Positions 26,294 through 35,226 are shown, numbered from the stretch's first letter. The stretch: DNA of 64,000 nucleotides from Beijerinckiaceae bacterium (GCA_947454485.1 CANGJJ010000001.1:124001-188000), one strand, 5' to 3'. Program-made: numbers and translations. The notes: generated by a model not told the origin, from the sequence alone.

Positions 26294-27121
26294 CTAGCGT
26301 TTAAACTCGCCAAGCCCCGGCTTGAAGACCTTGTCGTCGAGGAACTGTTTCATGGCCTTCTCGCGACCCTTTTCAGGATCCATGAATTTCAACGCATCAT
26401 TTTTCGCATCAAGATAATCGAGCGCTTGTTCTTGGGTCATATGGCGTACGGAGCGCAGCGCCTCTTTGGTATAGCGCACGGCAGCGGGGCTTTTGGCTTC
26501 GAGCTTGCGCGCCAATTCCATCACAGCGTCGCGCAATTGGTCGCTCGGCACGGACTTGTTGACGAATTTCATCGCCGCCGCTTCTTTGCCGCTGAAGCGA
26601 TCACCTGTGACGGAGTAATAGATGGCATCGCGATAGGACATGGCCTGCGTGACTGCCCAAGCGACGAGCCCGCCTGGAATGATCCCCCAATTGACCTCAG
26701 ACAGGCCGAATGTCGCGTCATCTGCTGCGATGGCAAAATCGCAGGCGATGACGGGGGTGAAGCCACCGCCAAAGCAATAGCCCGGCACCATGGCGATGGT
26801 GGCTTTGCGAAAGCGTGACAGCTTGTCCCAGCGCCAGGCATGGGAGGCGCGGCGAGCGCGCGCCATTTTGCGCGGATCATCTTCATTGCCGCGGAAATAG
26901 AGTTTCAGATCTTGCCCCGCGCAGAAATTGCCGCCTGCACCGGTGATGACAACCACTCTGGTCTGTTCATCCTCCTCGGCCCAGTCCAGCGCCTCGCACA
27001 TATCCATGTGTAGCTGCGGGCTCATGGCATTGCGCTTGTCGGGACGGTTGAGAATGATGAAGGTCGTGCCTTCATCGCGCTCGATTTTCACCGTCTCCAA
27101 TGAGATCACATCTGCGGACAT
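26294..27121 (-). CDS. Crotonase resembling p-hydroxycinnamoyl-CoA hydratase/lyase
   Basis: 275 residues of the enoyl-CoA hydratase superfamily. Several segments match the hydroxycinnamoyl-CoA (feruloyl-CoA) hydratase/lyase as I recall it: LNRPDKRNAMSPQL, GQDLKLYFRG, ATIAMVPGYCFGGGFTPVIACD, FGLSEVNWGIIPGG with the catalytic Glu, and the C-terminal GREKAMKQFLDDK..KPGL..FKR. Such enzymes turn feruloyl- or coumaroyl-CoA into vanillin or hydroxybenzaldehyde plus acetyl-CoA. A plain enoyl-CoA hydratase is the alternative. The cupin gene ends 15 bases upstream, so both are probably in one transcript. Confidence 0.75.
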   Translation of the reverse strand: MSADVISLETVKIERDEGTTFIILNRPDKRNAMSPQLHMDMCEALDWAEEDEQTRVVVITGAGGNFCAGQDLKLYFRGNEDDPRKMARARRASHAWRWDKLSRFRKATIAMVPGYCFGGGFTPVIACDFAIAADDATFGLSEVNWGIIPGGLVAWAVTQAMSYRDAIYYSVTGDRFSGKEAAAMKFVNKSVPSDQLRDAVMELARKLEAKSPAAVRYTKEALRSVRHMTQEQALDYLDAKNDALKFMDPEKGREKAMKQFLDDKVFKPGLGEFKR

Positions 27122-27136
27122 ATTCGCTCCTTGGCG

Positions 27137-27637
27137 TCAGCGACCAAACCAGTTGGGTGAGAGGATGAGTGGTTCTTGCTTATTGGCAGGATCATCGCCT
27201 TGCATCACCTCGCCTTGAATATCGATGCGGCGGAAGCGGTCGCCATCACCCGCCTGCGCGCCAATGCGCAGCATGACGAGGGGCTCTTCACTGGTCACAT
27301 GAAACCAATAGAAAGTGCCATGCGGCAGCAAGACGCCTTCGCCAGCTTTGGCGATGCGCTCTTCCTTGTTGGGTCCATAAAATTTCGCCGCGCCCTGCAG
27401 AATGACGAAAGTATGATCTTCATTGGGATGGGCATGGAGCTCATTCTCGCCACCCGATGCATAGGTTTTCAGCACCACCCACATGCTCTGTGATGAGGCG
27501 AGGGGAATATTGGTGCGCCCTTGCGAGGGGAGCTGGGCTTCAAGTTTGAAAAAAGTGGGCATGCCGTGGCGAATTTGCGCATCGACCGTGTCGTGCAAAT
27601 TTTGCGATGACGTCGCAATGGCTGCAGTCTGCGCCAT
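27137..27637 (-). CDS. Cupin domain protein
   Basis: 166 residues. One cupin barrel is seen: motif 1 GGENELHAHPNEDHTFVILQG (two His, Glu, about 78-96) and motif 2 GEGVLLPHGTFYWFHVT (third His). The His and Glu should hold Fe, Mn or Zn. The reaction is unknown: dioxygenase, isomerase or a ligand-binding role are possible. GGGGAGGAG before the ATG at 27637 rules out longer in-frame starts. It heads the run cupin - crotonase (- MFS) and is divergent from a ThDP enzyme. Confidence 0.82.
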   Translation of the reverse strand: MAQTAAIATSSQNLHDTVDAQIRHGMPTFFKLEAQLPSQGRTNIPLASSQSMWVVLKTYASGGENELHAHPNEDHTFVILQGAAKFYGPNKEERIAKAGEGVLLPHGTFYWFHVTSEEPLVMLRIGAQAGDGDRFRRIDIQGEVMQGDDPANKQEPLILSPNWFGR

Positions 27638-27692
27638 GGGCTCCTCCCCGATTTTGTTGCCCAATTTATGGGGCATGGGACGCGCAGGGGTC

Positions 27693-27711
27693 AAGCAAGG
27701 CTGGCTTGCTT
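27693..27711. promoter_or_regulatory. 19-bp palindrome between the cupin and ThDP genes
   Basis: AAGCAAG-GCTGG-CTTGCTT is a perfect 7-bp inverted repeat with a 5-base centre. It lies in the 190-base divergent intergenic region, about 55 bases upstream of the cupin start, and could bind a dimeric regulator not encoded nearby. Confidence 0.4.
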
Positions 27712-27827
27712 TCGCGCCAACGCCTCGCCATAGTGCCGGCGGTATGGGCGCGCGGACGACAGCGGGCCTGAGCAAATAATCCGCAAAGCGCCCACAGATG
27801 GCGCTGCGGCCGAGCGGGAGACGACGA

Positions 27828-29597
27828 ATGGAATTCGAAAAGCCTGAAGGCACGCCCGATCCGACAGTGGGCTGGGGCAGTGATGTGGCCGCGCAGATGC
27901 TGCGGCGCTTTGGCTATCCCTATATCAGCCTCAATCCGGGTGCGAGCTATCGCGGCCTTCATGATTCGATCGTCAACCATCTCGGCAATGAAAAGCCCGG
28001 CATGGTGCTGTGCCAGCACGAAGACCATTCGGTCGCTATTGCGCATGGCTATGCCAAGGCGACGGGCGAGCCCATGGCTTGCGTGCTCCATTCCAATGTT
28101 GGCCTGATGCATGGCATGATGTCGCTCTACAATGCTTTCTGCGACCGCGTGCCGATGTTCGTGTTCGGCGCAACCGGACCGATGGATTCCTCGCAGCGTC
28201 GCCCGTGGATCGACTGGATTCACACCACAGCCGATCAAGGCAGCATGGTGCGCGACATCGTCAAATGGGACAATCAGCCCGCCTCACCGCAGGCTTTGAT
28301 CGAGGCCATGTGCCGTGCGGATATGATGACCCGCGCTGATCCGCCAGCCCCCGTCTTCATCACACTTGATGCAGGCCTGCAGGAGGCTTCGCTCGACGAG
28401 CCGATTGAATTCCCCGATCTCGCGCGTTTCCAGCCGCCTGCCTCTCCGCGCCCCGCGCGTGAGAGCATTGCCAAGGCTGTTGAGCTGCTGAAGGGCGCCA
28501 AGCGTCCGATGGTGCTCATGGGCCGTTGCGGACATTCGGATGAGGCTTGGAACAAGCGCGTGGAGCTGGTGGAGCGTCTTGGCGCCATCGTCATGACCGA
28601 TCTGAAGCTGCGTTCTTGCTTCCCCACCGAACATGCGGCCCATGTGGTCGATCCCTTCAACCAGTTCAATCCGGCAACGCGCGGCATTGTGGCTGAGGCT
28701 GATGTGATCTTGTCGCTTGATTGGGTGGATCTGGGTGGCGCGGTTTGCGCGATGAAGGGCCAGTCGGCTGCGCCTGCGCGCATCATCGCCAACAGCCTTG
28801 ATCAGATGCTGCACAATGGCGCCCATGCCAATCACATGGCCCTGCCGCATATGGATGTCTTCATGGCTGCCACGACTGATGCCGTGGTGGATGATCTGCT
28901 GGAGGCTCTGCCTGCGGGCAAGAAGGCCCCTTGGCGCGGCAAGCAGGAGAAGAAGGCCAAGCCCGCCTCTGATCCCCAGCGCGTGACGATGGAGCGTGTG
29001 GCGAGCACCTTGCGCGCCGCTTTTGCTGATCCCGACAAAGTGTCTTTGGCGAGCCTGTCGCGCGGCTGGCCTTGCGATCTGTGGCCCTTCCGCGGTCCGC
29101 TCAGCTATATGGGCAAGGATGGGGGTGGCGGCATCGGCTCTGGCCCCGGCATTTCGGTGGGTGTGGCGCTGGCCATGCATACGCGCGGTCGCCAGACCGT
29201 AACGGTGCTGGGCGATGGCGACTTCCTCATGGGTGCCAGCGCCGTGTGGAGCGCTGTCCATGCCAAGATCCCGATGCTGATCGTGATCAACAACAACCGC
29301 TCCTATTTCAACGACGAGTTGCATCAGGAAACGGTGGCCCGCCGCCGCAATCGCCCGGTCGGCAATCGCTGGATCGGCCAGCGTCTGTCGGAGCCGGAAG
29401 TGGATATTGCTGGCCTGTGCAACAGCTATGGCGGCGTTGGCATCGGCCCCGTGCGCAGCGTGAGCGAGCTGGAGACGGCCATCAAGAAGGGCGTCGAGGC
29501 GCTCAATGCCGGCAAGGTTTGCGTCATCGATTGCCATGTGAATCCCGGCGAAGAGCGTAGCGCGCGCTCCACGATTGAGGATCGCAAGACCGATTGA
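27828..29597 (+). CDS. ThDP-dependent enzyme of the acetolactate synthase/benzoylformate decarboxylase superfamily
   Basis: 589 residues. The activating Glu is in VLCQHEDHSVAIAHGYAKATG (about 65), a middle domain runs from AKRPMVLMGRCGHSDE, and the ThDP/Mg motif is VLGDGDFLMGASAVW to IVINNNRSYFN near 470-500. It differs clearly from the ThDP enzyme at 2275, notably a Lys-rich linker (KKAPWRGKQEKKAKPA) and a long SYMGKDGGGGIGSGPG segment. A decarboxylase or carboligase for a 2-keto acid is likely; the exact substrate is unknown. GGGAGACGACGA before the ATG at 27828 sets the start. A good terminator follows. Confidence 0.8.
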   Translation: MEFEKPEGTPDPTVGWGSDVAAQMLRRFGYPYISLNPGASYRGLHDSIVNHLGNEKPGMVLCQHEDHSVAIAHGYAKATGEPMACVLHSNVGLMHGMMSLYNAFCDRVPMFVFGATGPMDSSQRRPWIDWIHTTADQGSMVRDIVKWDNQPASPQALIEAMCRADMMTRADPPAPVFITLDAGLQEASLDEPIEFPDLARFQPPASPRPARESIAKAVELLKGAKRPMVLMGRCGHSDEAWNKRVELVERLGAIVMTDLKLRSCFPTEHAAHVVDPFNQFNPATRGIVAEADVILSLDWVDLGGAVCAMKGQSAAPARIIANSLDQMLHNGAHANHMALPHMDVFMAATTDAVVDDLLEALPAGKKAPWRGKQEKKAKPASDPQRVTMERVASTLRAAFADPDKVSLASLSRGWPCDLWPFRGPLSYMGKDGGGGIGSGPGISVGVALAMHTRGRQTVTVLGDGDFLMGASAVWSAVHAKIPMLIVINNNRSYFNDELHQETVARRRNRPVGNRWIGQRLSEPEVDIAGLCNSYGGVGIGPVRSVSELETAIKKGVEALNAGKVCVIDCHVNPGEERSARSTIEDRKTD

Positions 29598-29619
29598 TCG
29601 GGCCAAAGCCTCTCGTTTC

Positions 29620-29649
29620 AAGGGCGCGGCTCAGGCTGCGCCCTTTTTT
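29620..29649 (+). terminator. Intrinsic terminator of the ThDP gene
   Basis: AAGGGCGC (29620-29627) pairs with GCGCCCTT (29638-29645), loop GGCTCAGGCT, followed by TTTT. Confidence 0.85.
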
Positions 29650-29723
29650 GTGCGCGGGAGCCCGTGGTGGTTCTCGCTGGCCTTGCAGGCTGTTAGACTG
29701 GGGCATCAACCAAGGGGTCGCCC

Positions 29724-30191
29724 GTGCAACGCTTGACCATCAGCCTCGATGACGCCATGGCCGACGAGATCGACGCCTTCATGGCGAAGAATGGCTATTC
29801 CAATCGCTCAGAGGCCATGCGTGATCTGGTGCGCGATGCGCTGGTGCGCTCGTCCTCTTCGGGCGTCACAACGCAGAACTGCGTGGCCGCTGTGTCTTAT
29901 GTCTTCGACTATGATGGGCGCGATCTGGCATTGCGGCTCGAACATGCTCAGCATGAACAGCATGACATCACCATCAGCTCGATGCGCACAAGGCTCGATC
30001 ATCACCATTGTATGGAGGTGACTTTGCTGCGCGGCAATACAGCGCGCGTTCAGCAATTGGGTGAAAAGATCATGGCTGAAAAAGGTGTGCGCTTTGGCCA
30101 GATGAATATGGTGCCAATCAAGAGCGACGGACATCACCACAGCCATGGCGATGATGGCCATCATCATCATCACGACACGCCCGCGCTTTAA
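29724..30191 (+). CDS. NikR-like ribbon-helix-helix regulator with altered metal ligands
   Basis: 155 residues starting at GTG. Residues 1-40 form the ribbon-helix-helix DNA-binding domain (QRLTISLDDAMADEIDAF, GYSNRSEAMRDLVRD); the rest is the ACT-like metal domain. Aligning by eye with E. coli NikR, His76 and Cys95 are kept (H77, C96), but the two ligands of the HxH pair are Arg88 and Arg90 (SSMRTRLDHHHCME). The tail is His-rich (HHHSHGDDGHHHHH), so metal binding may use other residues. No nickel transporter, urease or hydrogenase gene is near. It may respond to another metal or no longer to nickel. Confidence 0.8.
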   Translation: MQRLTISLDDAMADEIDAFMAKNGYSNRSEAMRDLVRDALVRSSSSGVTTQNCVAAVSYVFDYDGRDLALRLEHAQHEQHDITISSMRTRLDHHHCMEVTLLRGNTARVQQLGEKIMAEKGVRFGQMNMVPIKSDGHHHSHGDDGHHHHHDTPAL

Positions 30192-30220
30192 GCCTTTTCA
30201 AGCCTCCCCACACTGTTATG

Positions 30221-30258
30221 CTCCCTGATGAGCTGGCAATAGACCAGCCATAAGGGAG
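30221..30258 (+). promoter_or_regulatory. Stem-loop pairing the SD of the first TctC gene
   Basis: CTCCCT (30221-30226) pairs with AGGGAG (30253-30258), which is the ribosome site, and GCTGG (30232-30236) pairs with CCAGC (30244-30248) inside it. The ATG is at 30265. Confidence 0.4.
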
Positions 30259-30264
30259 GGTTCC

Positions 30265-31290
30265 ATGAGGGCTCGCATCATTGCGGCCGCTTTGGCGGCT
30301 ACCTGTTTCGCTTCGCCCGTGTCGGCGCAAAGCGTTGAAGACTTCTACAAGGGAAAATCCATCCGCTTTCTTGTCGGCTATGGGCCAGGCACGGGCTATG
30401 ATGTCTATATGCGCGTTCTGCAGCGCCATATTGGCAAACATATTCCCGGCCGCCCCACAGTGGTGCCGGAGAATATGCCCGGTGCCGGCGGCCTTGTGAT
30501 GGCCAATTATCTCTACAATGTCGCCCCGCGCGATGGCACGGCGATTGGTCTGCCCTCGCGCAATCTTCTGACCGATCCTTTGCATGGCAATGAAGCCGCC
30601 AAATTCGATGCGCTGAAATTCAATTGGCTCGGCTCGATCTCGAGTGATGTTTCAACCTGTTTTACCTGGCGCGCCTCAGGAAAGACGACGTTGAAAGATG
30701 CAATGACGCAAGAGGTGAAGATTGGTGGCCATGGTCCGCAGGCAGATTCTGCTGTCATGCCGCGTGTCTTGAATGCTCTCATCGGCACCAAGTTCAAAAC
30801 CTTCAATGGCTATACCGATAGCGGGGCTGTGGGCGTTGCAATGGAGCAGGGTGAGCTTGATGGCTATTGTAGCTTTACGCTTGGCTCCATTCGCTCTTCG
30901 CGCCCGGTCTGGCTTGAGAAAAATCAGATCGCAATCATCGCGCAATTGGGTCCAGAAAATCATCCTGATCTGAAAGATGTCCCCAATCCACTCGATATGC
31001 TGAAAGATGACGCCGCGCGGCAGGCCTATTTGCTCGTCTTTGGTGCGGGCAAAATGGGACGCCCTGTTGCAACACCACCCGGTGTGCCAGCTGATCGCGT
31101 AGAAGCCTTGCGTCGCGCTTTTGATGCCACGCTTAAAGATCCAGAGTTCCTCGATGATATCAAACGTTCGCGCATTGATATGGACGGGCCCAGCGATGGG
31201 GCCGCCGTTGAGAGGCTTATTCGCAGTCTTTATGCAACGCCCAAAGCGGTGGTGGATCGTGTGACGGAGCTGCGCAACCGCATTGATTGA
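30265..31290 (+). CDS. TctC/Bug-like periplasmic solute-binding protein (1)
   Basis: 341 residues with a signal peptide (ATCFASPVSAQS, cleavage about residue 22). Family features are the N-terminal strand SIRFLVGYGPGTGYDVYMR, HIPGRPTVVPENMPGAGGLVMANYLYN, which frames the carboxylate site, and a late PPGVPADRVEALRRAFDATLKDPEF. Bug/TctC proteins deliver carboxylic acids to TctAB permeases; no TctAB genes are near. It has a convergent paralogue 12 bases after its stop. The Shine-Dalgarno AGGGAGGG is folded in a small stem. Confidence 0.85.
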   Translation: MRARIIAAALAATCFASPVSAQSVEDFYKGKSIRFLVGYGPGTGYDVYMRVLQRHIGKHIPGRPTVVPENMPGAGGLVMANYLYNVAPRDGTAIGLPSRNLLTDPLHGNEAAKFDALKFNWLGSISSDVSTCFTWRASGKTTLKDAMTQEVKIGGHGPQADSAVMPRVLNALIGTKFKTFNGYTDSGAVGVAMEQGELDGYCSFTLGSIRSSRPVWLEKNQIAIIAQLGPENHPDLKDVPNPLDMLKDDAARQAYLLVFGAGKMGRPVATPPGVPADRVEALRRAFDATLKDPEFLDDIKRSRIDMDGPSDGAAVERLIRSLYATPKAVVDRVTELRNRID

Positions 31291-31302
31291 GCCAAAGCGC
31301 GC

Positions 31303-32313
31303 TCACTCCACAAAGGGGCGGGCGCGTTTTTTCACGGCTTCAGGCATGGCCATCAAATCAGCTGCGATTTTTTGCATCTGCTCGCCATTGATCGGGTCTA
31401 CTTCGAAATTGCCTGCAGCGGCTTCTTTCAAAAAGTCTGGATCTTTCATCGTCGCCATAAAAGCCGCGCGCAATGCGGCCAGACGATCAGCGGGAATGCC
31501 GGGAGGCGCAGTGAGCGGCCGGCCGAACAAAGTGCCTGCAGTGATGAGGCGGATGGTGGCTTTGTCCTCTTCGCTCGTCACCAATTCTTGCACGGAGGGA
31601 ATATTTGTGAATTCTGGCGGCCGTGGCCCTTCATAAGCGAGGATCGAAATTTTTTTCTCATCGAGCCATGGCTTTTTCGTCACCTTCCAGCTCGACCAAG
31701 TGTTGTTACGCCCTGCGACTTCGCCGCGTTCCATGGCCAGATTGACATCATTGCCGCCGGGATAGCCCACCACCATCTTGAATTTCGTGCCGACAAATTC
31801 ATTGATCATGCGCGGGAATGTGTCGGTGATGCCGCCACGCCCCACAGCGCCGATGATGACTTCTTTCTCGCGCGCTTCCTGCACGGTTTTGACGCCGGAT
31901 GTATGCCACAAGGCGAGTGTTTCGACAGTCTGCGCGATACATCCCAGCCATTGGAATTTGGTGATGTCGAATTGCGGCCCCTGCAGGCCCACAGCTTGAA
32001 TGATCGGAAGCCCGTTTTGGATCATGCCAATATAGGTGCCGTCTTTGGGTCCGATATTGTAGAGCCAGTTGGCCTCCGTCAGCCCGCCTGCGCCCACCAT
32101 ATTTTGCGCGACGACAGTGGGATTGCCGGGAATATGTTTGCCGATATGACGGGTGATGAGGCGCGCTTGCAGGTCATATTCACCCCCCGCACTGACGCCG
32201 ATCAAGACGGTGACTGTGCGCCCACGGAAGAAATCTGCCACCGGGTCAGCAACTGCGGGGGAGGCGGCGGCAGCAAGCCCCATGGCCAGAACCGTGCGTC
32301 GGTCAAACCTCAT
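31303..32313 (-). CDS. TctC/Bug-like periplasmic solute-binding protein (2)
   Basis: 336 residues; the N terminus MRFDRRTVLAMGLAAAAS reads as a signal peptide with a twin-Arg-like DRR. It aligns with the convergent neighbour throughout: HIGKHIPGNPTVVAQNMVGAGGLTEANWLYNIGPKDGTYIG and PPGIPADRLAALRAAFMATMKDPDFL. The pair therefore looks like an old duplication with inversion or separate recruitment. A carboxylate ligand is expected; no TctAB is adjacent. The ATG at 32313 has GGGGGAAAGAC before it; the longer upstream frame has no signal peptide and was rejected. Confidence 0.85.
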   Translation of the reverse strand: MRFDRRTVLAMGLAAAASPAVADPVADFFRGRTVTVLIGVSAGGEYDLQARLITRHIGKHIPGNPTVVAQNMVGAGGLTEANWLYNIGPKDGTYIGMIQNGLPIIQAVGLQGPQFDITKFQWLGCIAQTVETLALWHTSGVKTVQEAREKEVIIGAVGRGGITDTFPRMINEFVGTKFKMVVGYPGGNDVNLAMERGEVAGRNNTWSSWKVTKKPWLDEKKISILAYEGPRPPEFTNIPSVQELVTSEEDKATIRLITAGTLFGRPLTAPPGIPADRLAALRAAFMATMKDPDFLKEAAAGNFEVDPINGEQMQKIAADLMAMPEAVKKRARPFVE

Positions 32314-32494
32314 GTCTTTCCCCCCGGCTTTTGTTGCGCTCTTTGCGCTTGCAGGCAGCCTACGCGGCTGGGTGGGGAACGCAACACCCTGGCTGGGCCT
32401 GCCCCTGCCTTGGCACTGACATCTTGGTGATGACGAGACCCTTGCCATTCTTGGCGCTGCCGCTAAGTCTCTGCGCAACGTGGGAGGAATGATG

Positions 32495-33478
32495 ATGCGC
32501 GCAGGATGGTTTGAGAAGACAGGCCCGGCACAGGACGTGATTGTGGTGGGCGAGATGAATCGCCCCGAGCCCGCAGCTGGCGAAGTGCTGGTGCGGCTCC
32601 ATGCATCGGGCATCAACCCCTCTGATTACAAGCGCCGCGCCAATATCAAGATGAAGCCCGAATTTCCGCGTGTGGTGCCTCATTCAGATGGTGCGGGCGT
32701 GGTCGCGGCCCTGGGCGCAGGCGTCACGGCTTACAAAGTGGGCGACCGCGTTTGGGTGCATAGCGCGCAATGGGCGCGCCCAATGGGGACAGCGGCTGAA
32801 TATGTCAGCCTGCCGCAGGCGCAAGTGCGCCGCCTGCCTGACAATGTGAGTTTTGAAGAGGGGGCCTGTTTGGGCATCCCCGCCATGACCGCCTATCATG
32901 CCGTGCATATTGCGGGCTCTTTGAAGGGCAAGACCGTCTATGTCCCCGGCGCGACAGGCCGTGTGGGCGCTTATGCGGTGCAATTTGCCAAATGGCGCGG
33001 GGCGCGTGTCATTGCCTCAACGGGCGGCGGCGAGGCGAGCGCCAAGATCATTCGGGATTTGGGTGCTGATCTGGTTCTTGATCGCAAAAGCGCTGATCTC
33101 GCGCAGCAGATTCTGCAGGCGACCGATCAGCGCGGTGTTGACCATATTGTTGAGGTCGATCTGCCGGGCTCCATGGGCTTTGATGAAAGCATTCTGGCTG
33201 AGCGCGGCGCGATTGTGTCTTTTGGTGCTGCCAGTGCGCCCACAGTGGCTGTCAGTCAGACGGGTCGCCGCGCACGCAATATGAGCCTGCATTTCATCTT
33301 CGTTTATATGCTCGATGAGCTGACTTTCGATGCGACCTGCAATGGCGTCATTGCGGCGGCACAAGAGGGCGCTTTGAAGCATCGCATTGGTGGCGTCTTC
33401 CCGCTTGAGAAGCTGGCTGATGCGCATCACCATGCCGAGACGACCAGCGGCACGGGCCATATTGTCGTGACGATGTAA
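32495..33478 (+). CDS. NADPH:quinone reductase / zinc-less MDR alcohol dehydrogenase family
   Basis: 327 residues. The N-terminal GroES-like domain has ASGINPSDYKRRANIKMKPEFPRVVPHSDGAGVV; no Cys-rich structural zinc loop is present, as in quinone reductases. The Rossmann domain has VYVPGATGRVGAYAVQFAKWRGARV, a variant of the NADPH-binding AxGxxG region. It should reduce quinones or alpha,beta-unsaturated carbonyls. Three consecutive ATG codons occur (32489, 32492, 32495); GGGAGGA at 32482-32488 fits 32495 best. Its stop touches that of the convergent mutM gene. Confidence 0.85.
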   Translation: MRAGWFEKTGPAQDVIVVGEMNRPEPAAGEVLVRLHASGINPSDYKRRANIKMKPEFPRVVPHSDGAGVVAALGAGVTAYKVGDRVWVHSAQWARPMGTAAEYVSLPQAQVRRLPDNVSFEEGACLGIPAMTAYHAVHIAGSLKGKTVYVPGATGRVGAYAVQFAKWRGARVIASTGGGEASAKIIRDLGADLVLDRKSADLAQQILQATDQRGVDHIVEVDLPGSMGFDESILAERGAIVSFGAASAPTVAVSQTGRRARNMSLHFIFVYMLDELTFDATCNGVIAAAQEGALKHRIGGVFPLEKLADAHHHAETTSGTGHIVVTM

Positions 33479-34348
33479 TCAGCGCTGGCAGCTGCCACAA
33501 AAGAAAGTGGAGCGGCCAGACTGAACGACACGTGAGACCTTGCCCGCGCATCCCTCGCGCGAGCAGGGCTCGCCCTCGCGGTCATAGACGGCGAATGTGT
33601 GCTGGAAATAGCCCAGCGACCCATCTGCCTGCCGGTGGTCGCGCAGGCTCGATCCGCCCGCCTTTACCGCCTCTTCCAGCACATCACGGATCACCTGCGC
33701 GAGGAGATGGGCGCGCGGCGTCGGGCTGCCATCTTTGCGGGCCAGGGTGCCGGCTGCCCGCCGGGGCGAGAGCCCGGCCCGGTGCAGGGCCTCGCAGACA
33801 TAGATATTGCCCAGACCCGCGATGAGGCTCTGATCGAGCAGGGCAGCCTTGAGGGGCGCGGCCTTGCCCGCAAAGAGCCGGGCAATCAGCCCGCCATCAA
33901 GCTCATTGCCGAGCGGCTCGACCCCGATATCCTTGAAGAATTTATGGCCTGCGAGCGCGGCGCGAGGCTCCAGCAGCATGAAGCCGAAGCGGCGGGGGTC
34001 GTTATAGGTGACGGTCGCCCCATTGGAGAGGGTGAAGACCACATGGTCATGGGCAGGGTCTTTGGACCGGTCGTGGTGGAACAGGCCCGGCCGGTCCCCG
34101 CCGATACGGAAGGAGCCGCTCATGCCCAGATGCATGACCAAAACATCCCCGCCATCGGTATCGAGCATGAGATATTTGGCCCGCCGGCCAACACTGAGAA
34201 CCTGCTGGCCTATCAGGCGGGCCGCAAAGCCCTCTGGGAAGGGAAAGCGCAGATCGCGGCGGCGCAGCTCCACCCCTGTAAAGCGCGCCCCCGCCATGGC
34301 GGGCTCAAGCCCCCGGCGTACAGTCTCAACTTCGGGCAGTTCCGGCAT
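33479..34348 (-). CDS. mutM: Formamidopyrimidine-DNA glycosylase
   Basis: 289 residues. The mature N terminus [15 protein letters not shown] holds the catalytic Pro2 and Glu3; the C-terminal zinc finger with four Cys (CSREGC..., CGSC) and the QSGRSTFFC turn are complete. [11 protein letters not shown] and [10 protein letters not shown] are also typical. It excises 8-oxoguanine and ring-opened purines and nicks the abasic site. It is divergent from ubiE with 108 bases between starts, an arrangement widespread in alphaproteobacteria. Confidence 0.96.
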   Translation of the reverse strand: MPELPEVETVRRGLEPAMAGARFTGVELRRRDLRFPFPEGFAARLIGQQVLSVGRRAKYLMLDTDGGDVLVMHLGMSGSFRIGGDRPGLFHHDRSKDPAHDHVVFTLSNGATVTYNDPRRFGFMLLEPRAALAGHKFFKDIGVEPLGNELDGGLIARLFAGKAAPLKAALLDQSLIAGLGNIYVCEALHRAGLSPRRAAGTLARKDGSPTPRAHLLAQVIRDVLEEAVKAGGSSLRDHRQADGSLGYFQHTFAVYDREGEPCSREGCAGKVSRVVQSGRSTFFCGSCQR

Positions 34349-34456
34349 GGCCGCGTTTACCTCGTTGGCAGGCCCGATGTCGCTCAAGGGCCTGATCTGG
34401 CCTACATAGCCACAGGCGCTCGCCCGCGCTATGGTCCGGCGCCTCTGGAGACTGAC

Positions 34457-35218
34457 ATGTCTAATTCTGCCAACAGCCAAGAGACCCATTTCGGCTTCCG
34501 CAATGTCTCGCTCGACGAGAAGCAGGGGCTGGTGGACGACGTCTTTTTGAAGGTGGCTGACCGCTACGACCTCATGAACGACCTGATGTCTGCGGGCCTG
34601 CACCGGGTCTGGAAGGATATTCTGGTTGGTATGGTGCGCCCGTCCAAGACGCGCCCCCATCATCATTTGGATGTCGCAGGCGGTACGGGCGATGTGGCGT
34701 TCAAGGTCATTGAGGCGGGGGGGCCGCTAACCGATGTCACCGTGCTCGACATCAATCCCAATATGCTCGGCGTTGGCCGTGAGCGCGCAGAAAAGATGAG
34801 CGTGCCCGGCTGCACCTTTGTGGAAGGCAATGCCGAAGAGCTGCCTTTGCCTGACAATAGTTTTGACGCCTATACGATTGCCTTTGGCATTCGCAATGTG
34901 CCGCGCATCGACAAGGCTCTGCGCGAGGCGCATCGTGTGCTCAAACGCGGCGGGCGTTTTTTGTGCCTCGAATTCTCGGCGGTGGATATTCCGCTGCTCG
35001 ACCGCATCTATGATGCTTATTCCTTCACCGCTATTCCTGCGATTGGCAAAGTGGTGACGGGTGATGGTCATCCCTATCGCTATCTCGTCGAATCCATCCG
35101 CAAATTCCCCGATGCGCCGACCTTCCGCGATATGATTGAGGATGCGGGTTTTGACCGCGCCTCCTTCACGCGTCTGACGGGCGGTGTCGTCGCCATCCAT
35201 TCTGGATGGAAGTTGTAA
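34457..35218 (+). CDS. ubiE: Ubiquinone/menaquinone biosynthesis C-methyltransferase UbiE
   Basis: 253 residues. [21 protein letters not shown] precedes the class I SAM motif [46 protein letters not shown] and the C-terminal [12 protein letters not shown] complete the family picture. It methylates the benzoquinol ring in ubiquinone synthesis. The frame is open far upstream, antisense to mutM, but only the ATG at 34457 gives the known N terminus. ubiB starts within or just after its stop. Confidence 0.95.
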   Translation: MSNSANSQETHFGFRNVSLDEKQGLVDDVFLKVADRYDLMNDLMSAGLHRVWKDILVGMVRPSKTRPHHHLDVAGGTGDVAFKVIEAGGPLTDVTVLDINPNMLGVGRERAEKMSVPGCTFVEGNAEELPLPDNSFDAYTIAFGIRNVPRIDKALREAHRVLKRGGRFLCLEFSAVDIPLLDRIYDAYSFTAIPAIGKVVTGDGHPYRYLVESIRKFPDAPTFRDMIEDAGFDRASFTRLTGGVVAIHSGWKL

Positions 35219-35226
35219 GGCCTCTC

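Noticed and set aside
28284-29621. Long antisense frame under the ThDP enzyme gene; similar ones under argG (12079-13647) and ubiB (35425-36666)
   Set aside because: These are shadows of GC-rich coding DNA; the plus-strand genes have clear families.
33599-34456. Open frame upstream of ubiE in the same reading frame
   Set aside because: It is antisense to mutM; UbiE homologues start at the ATG at 34457.
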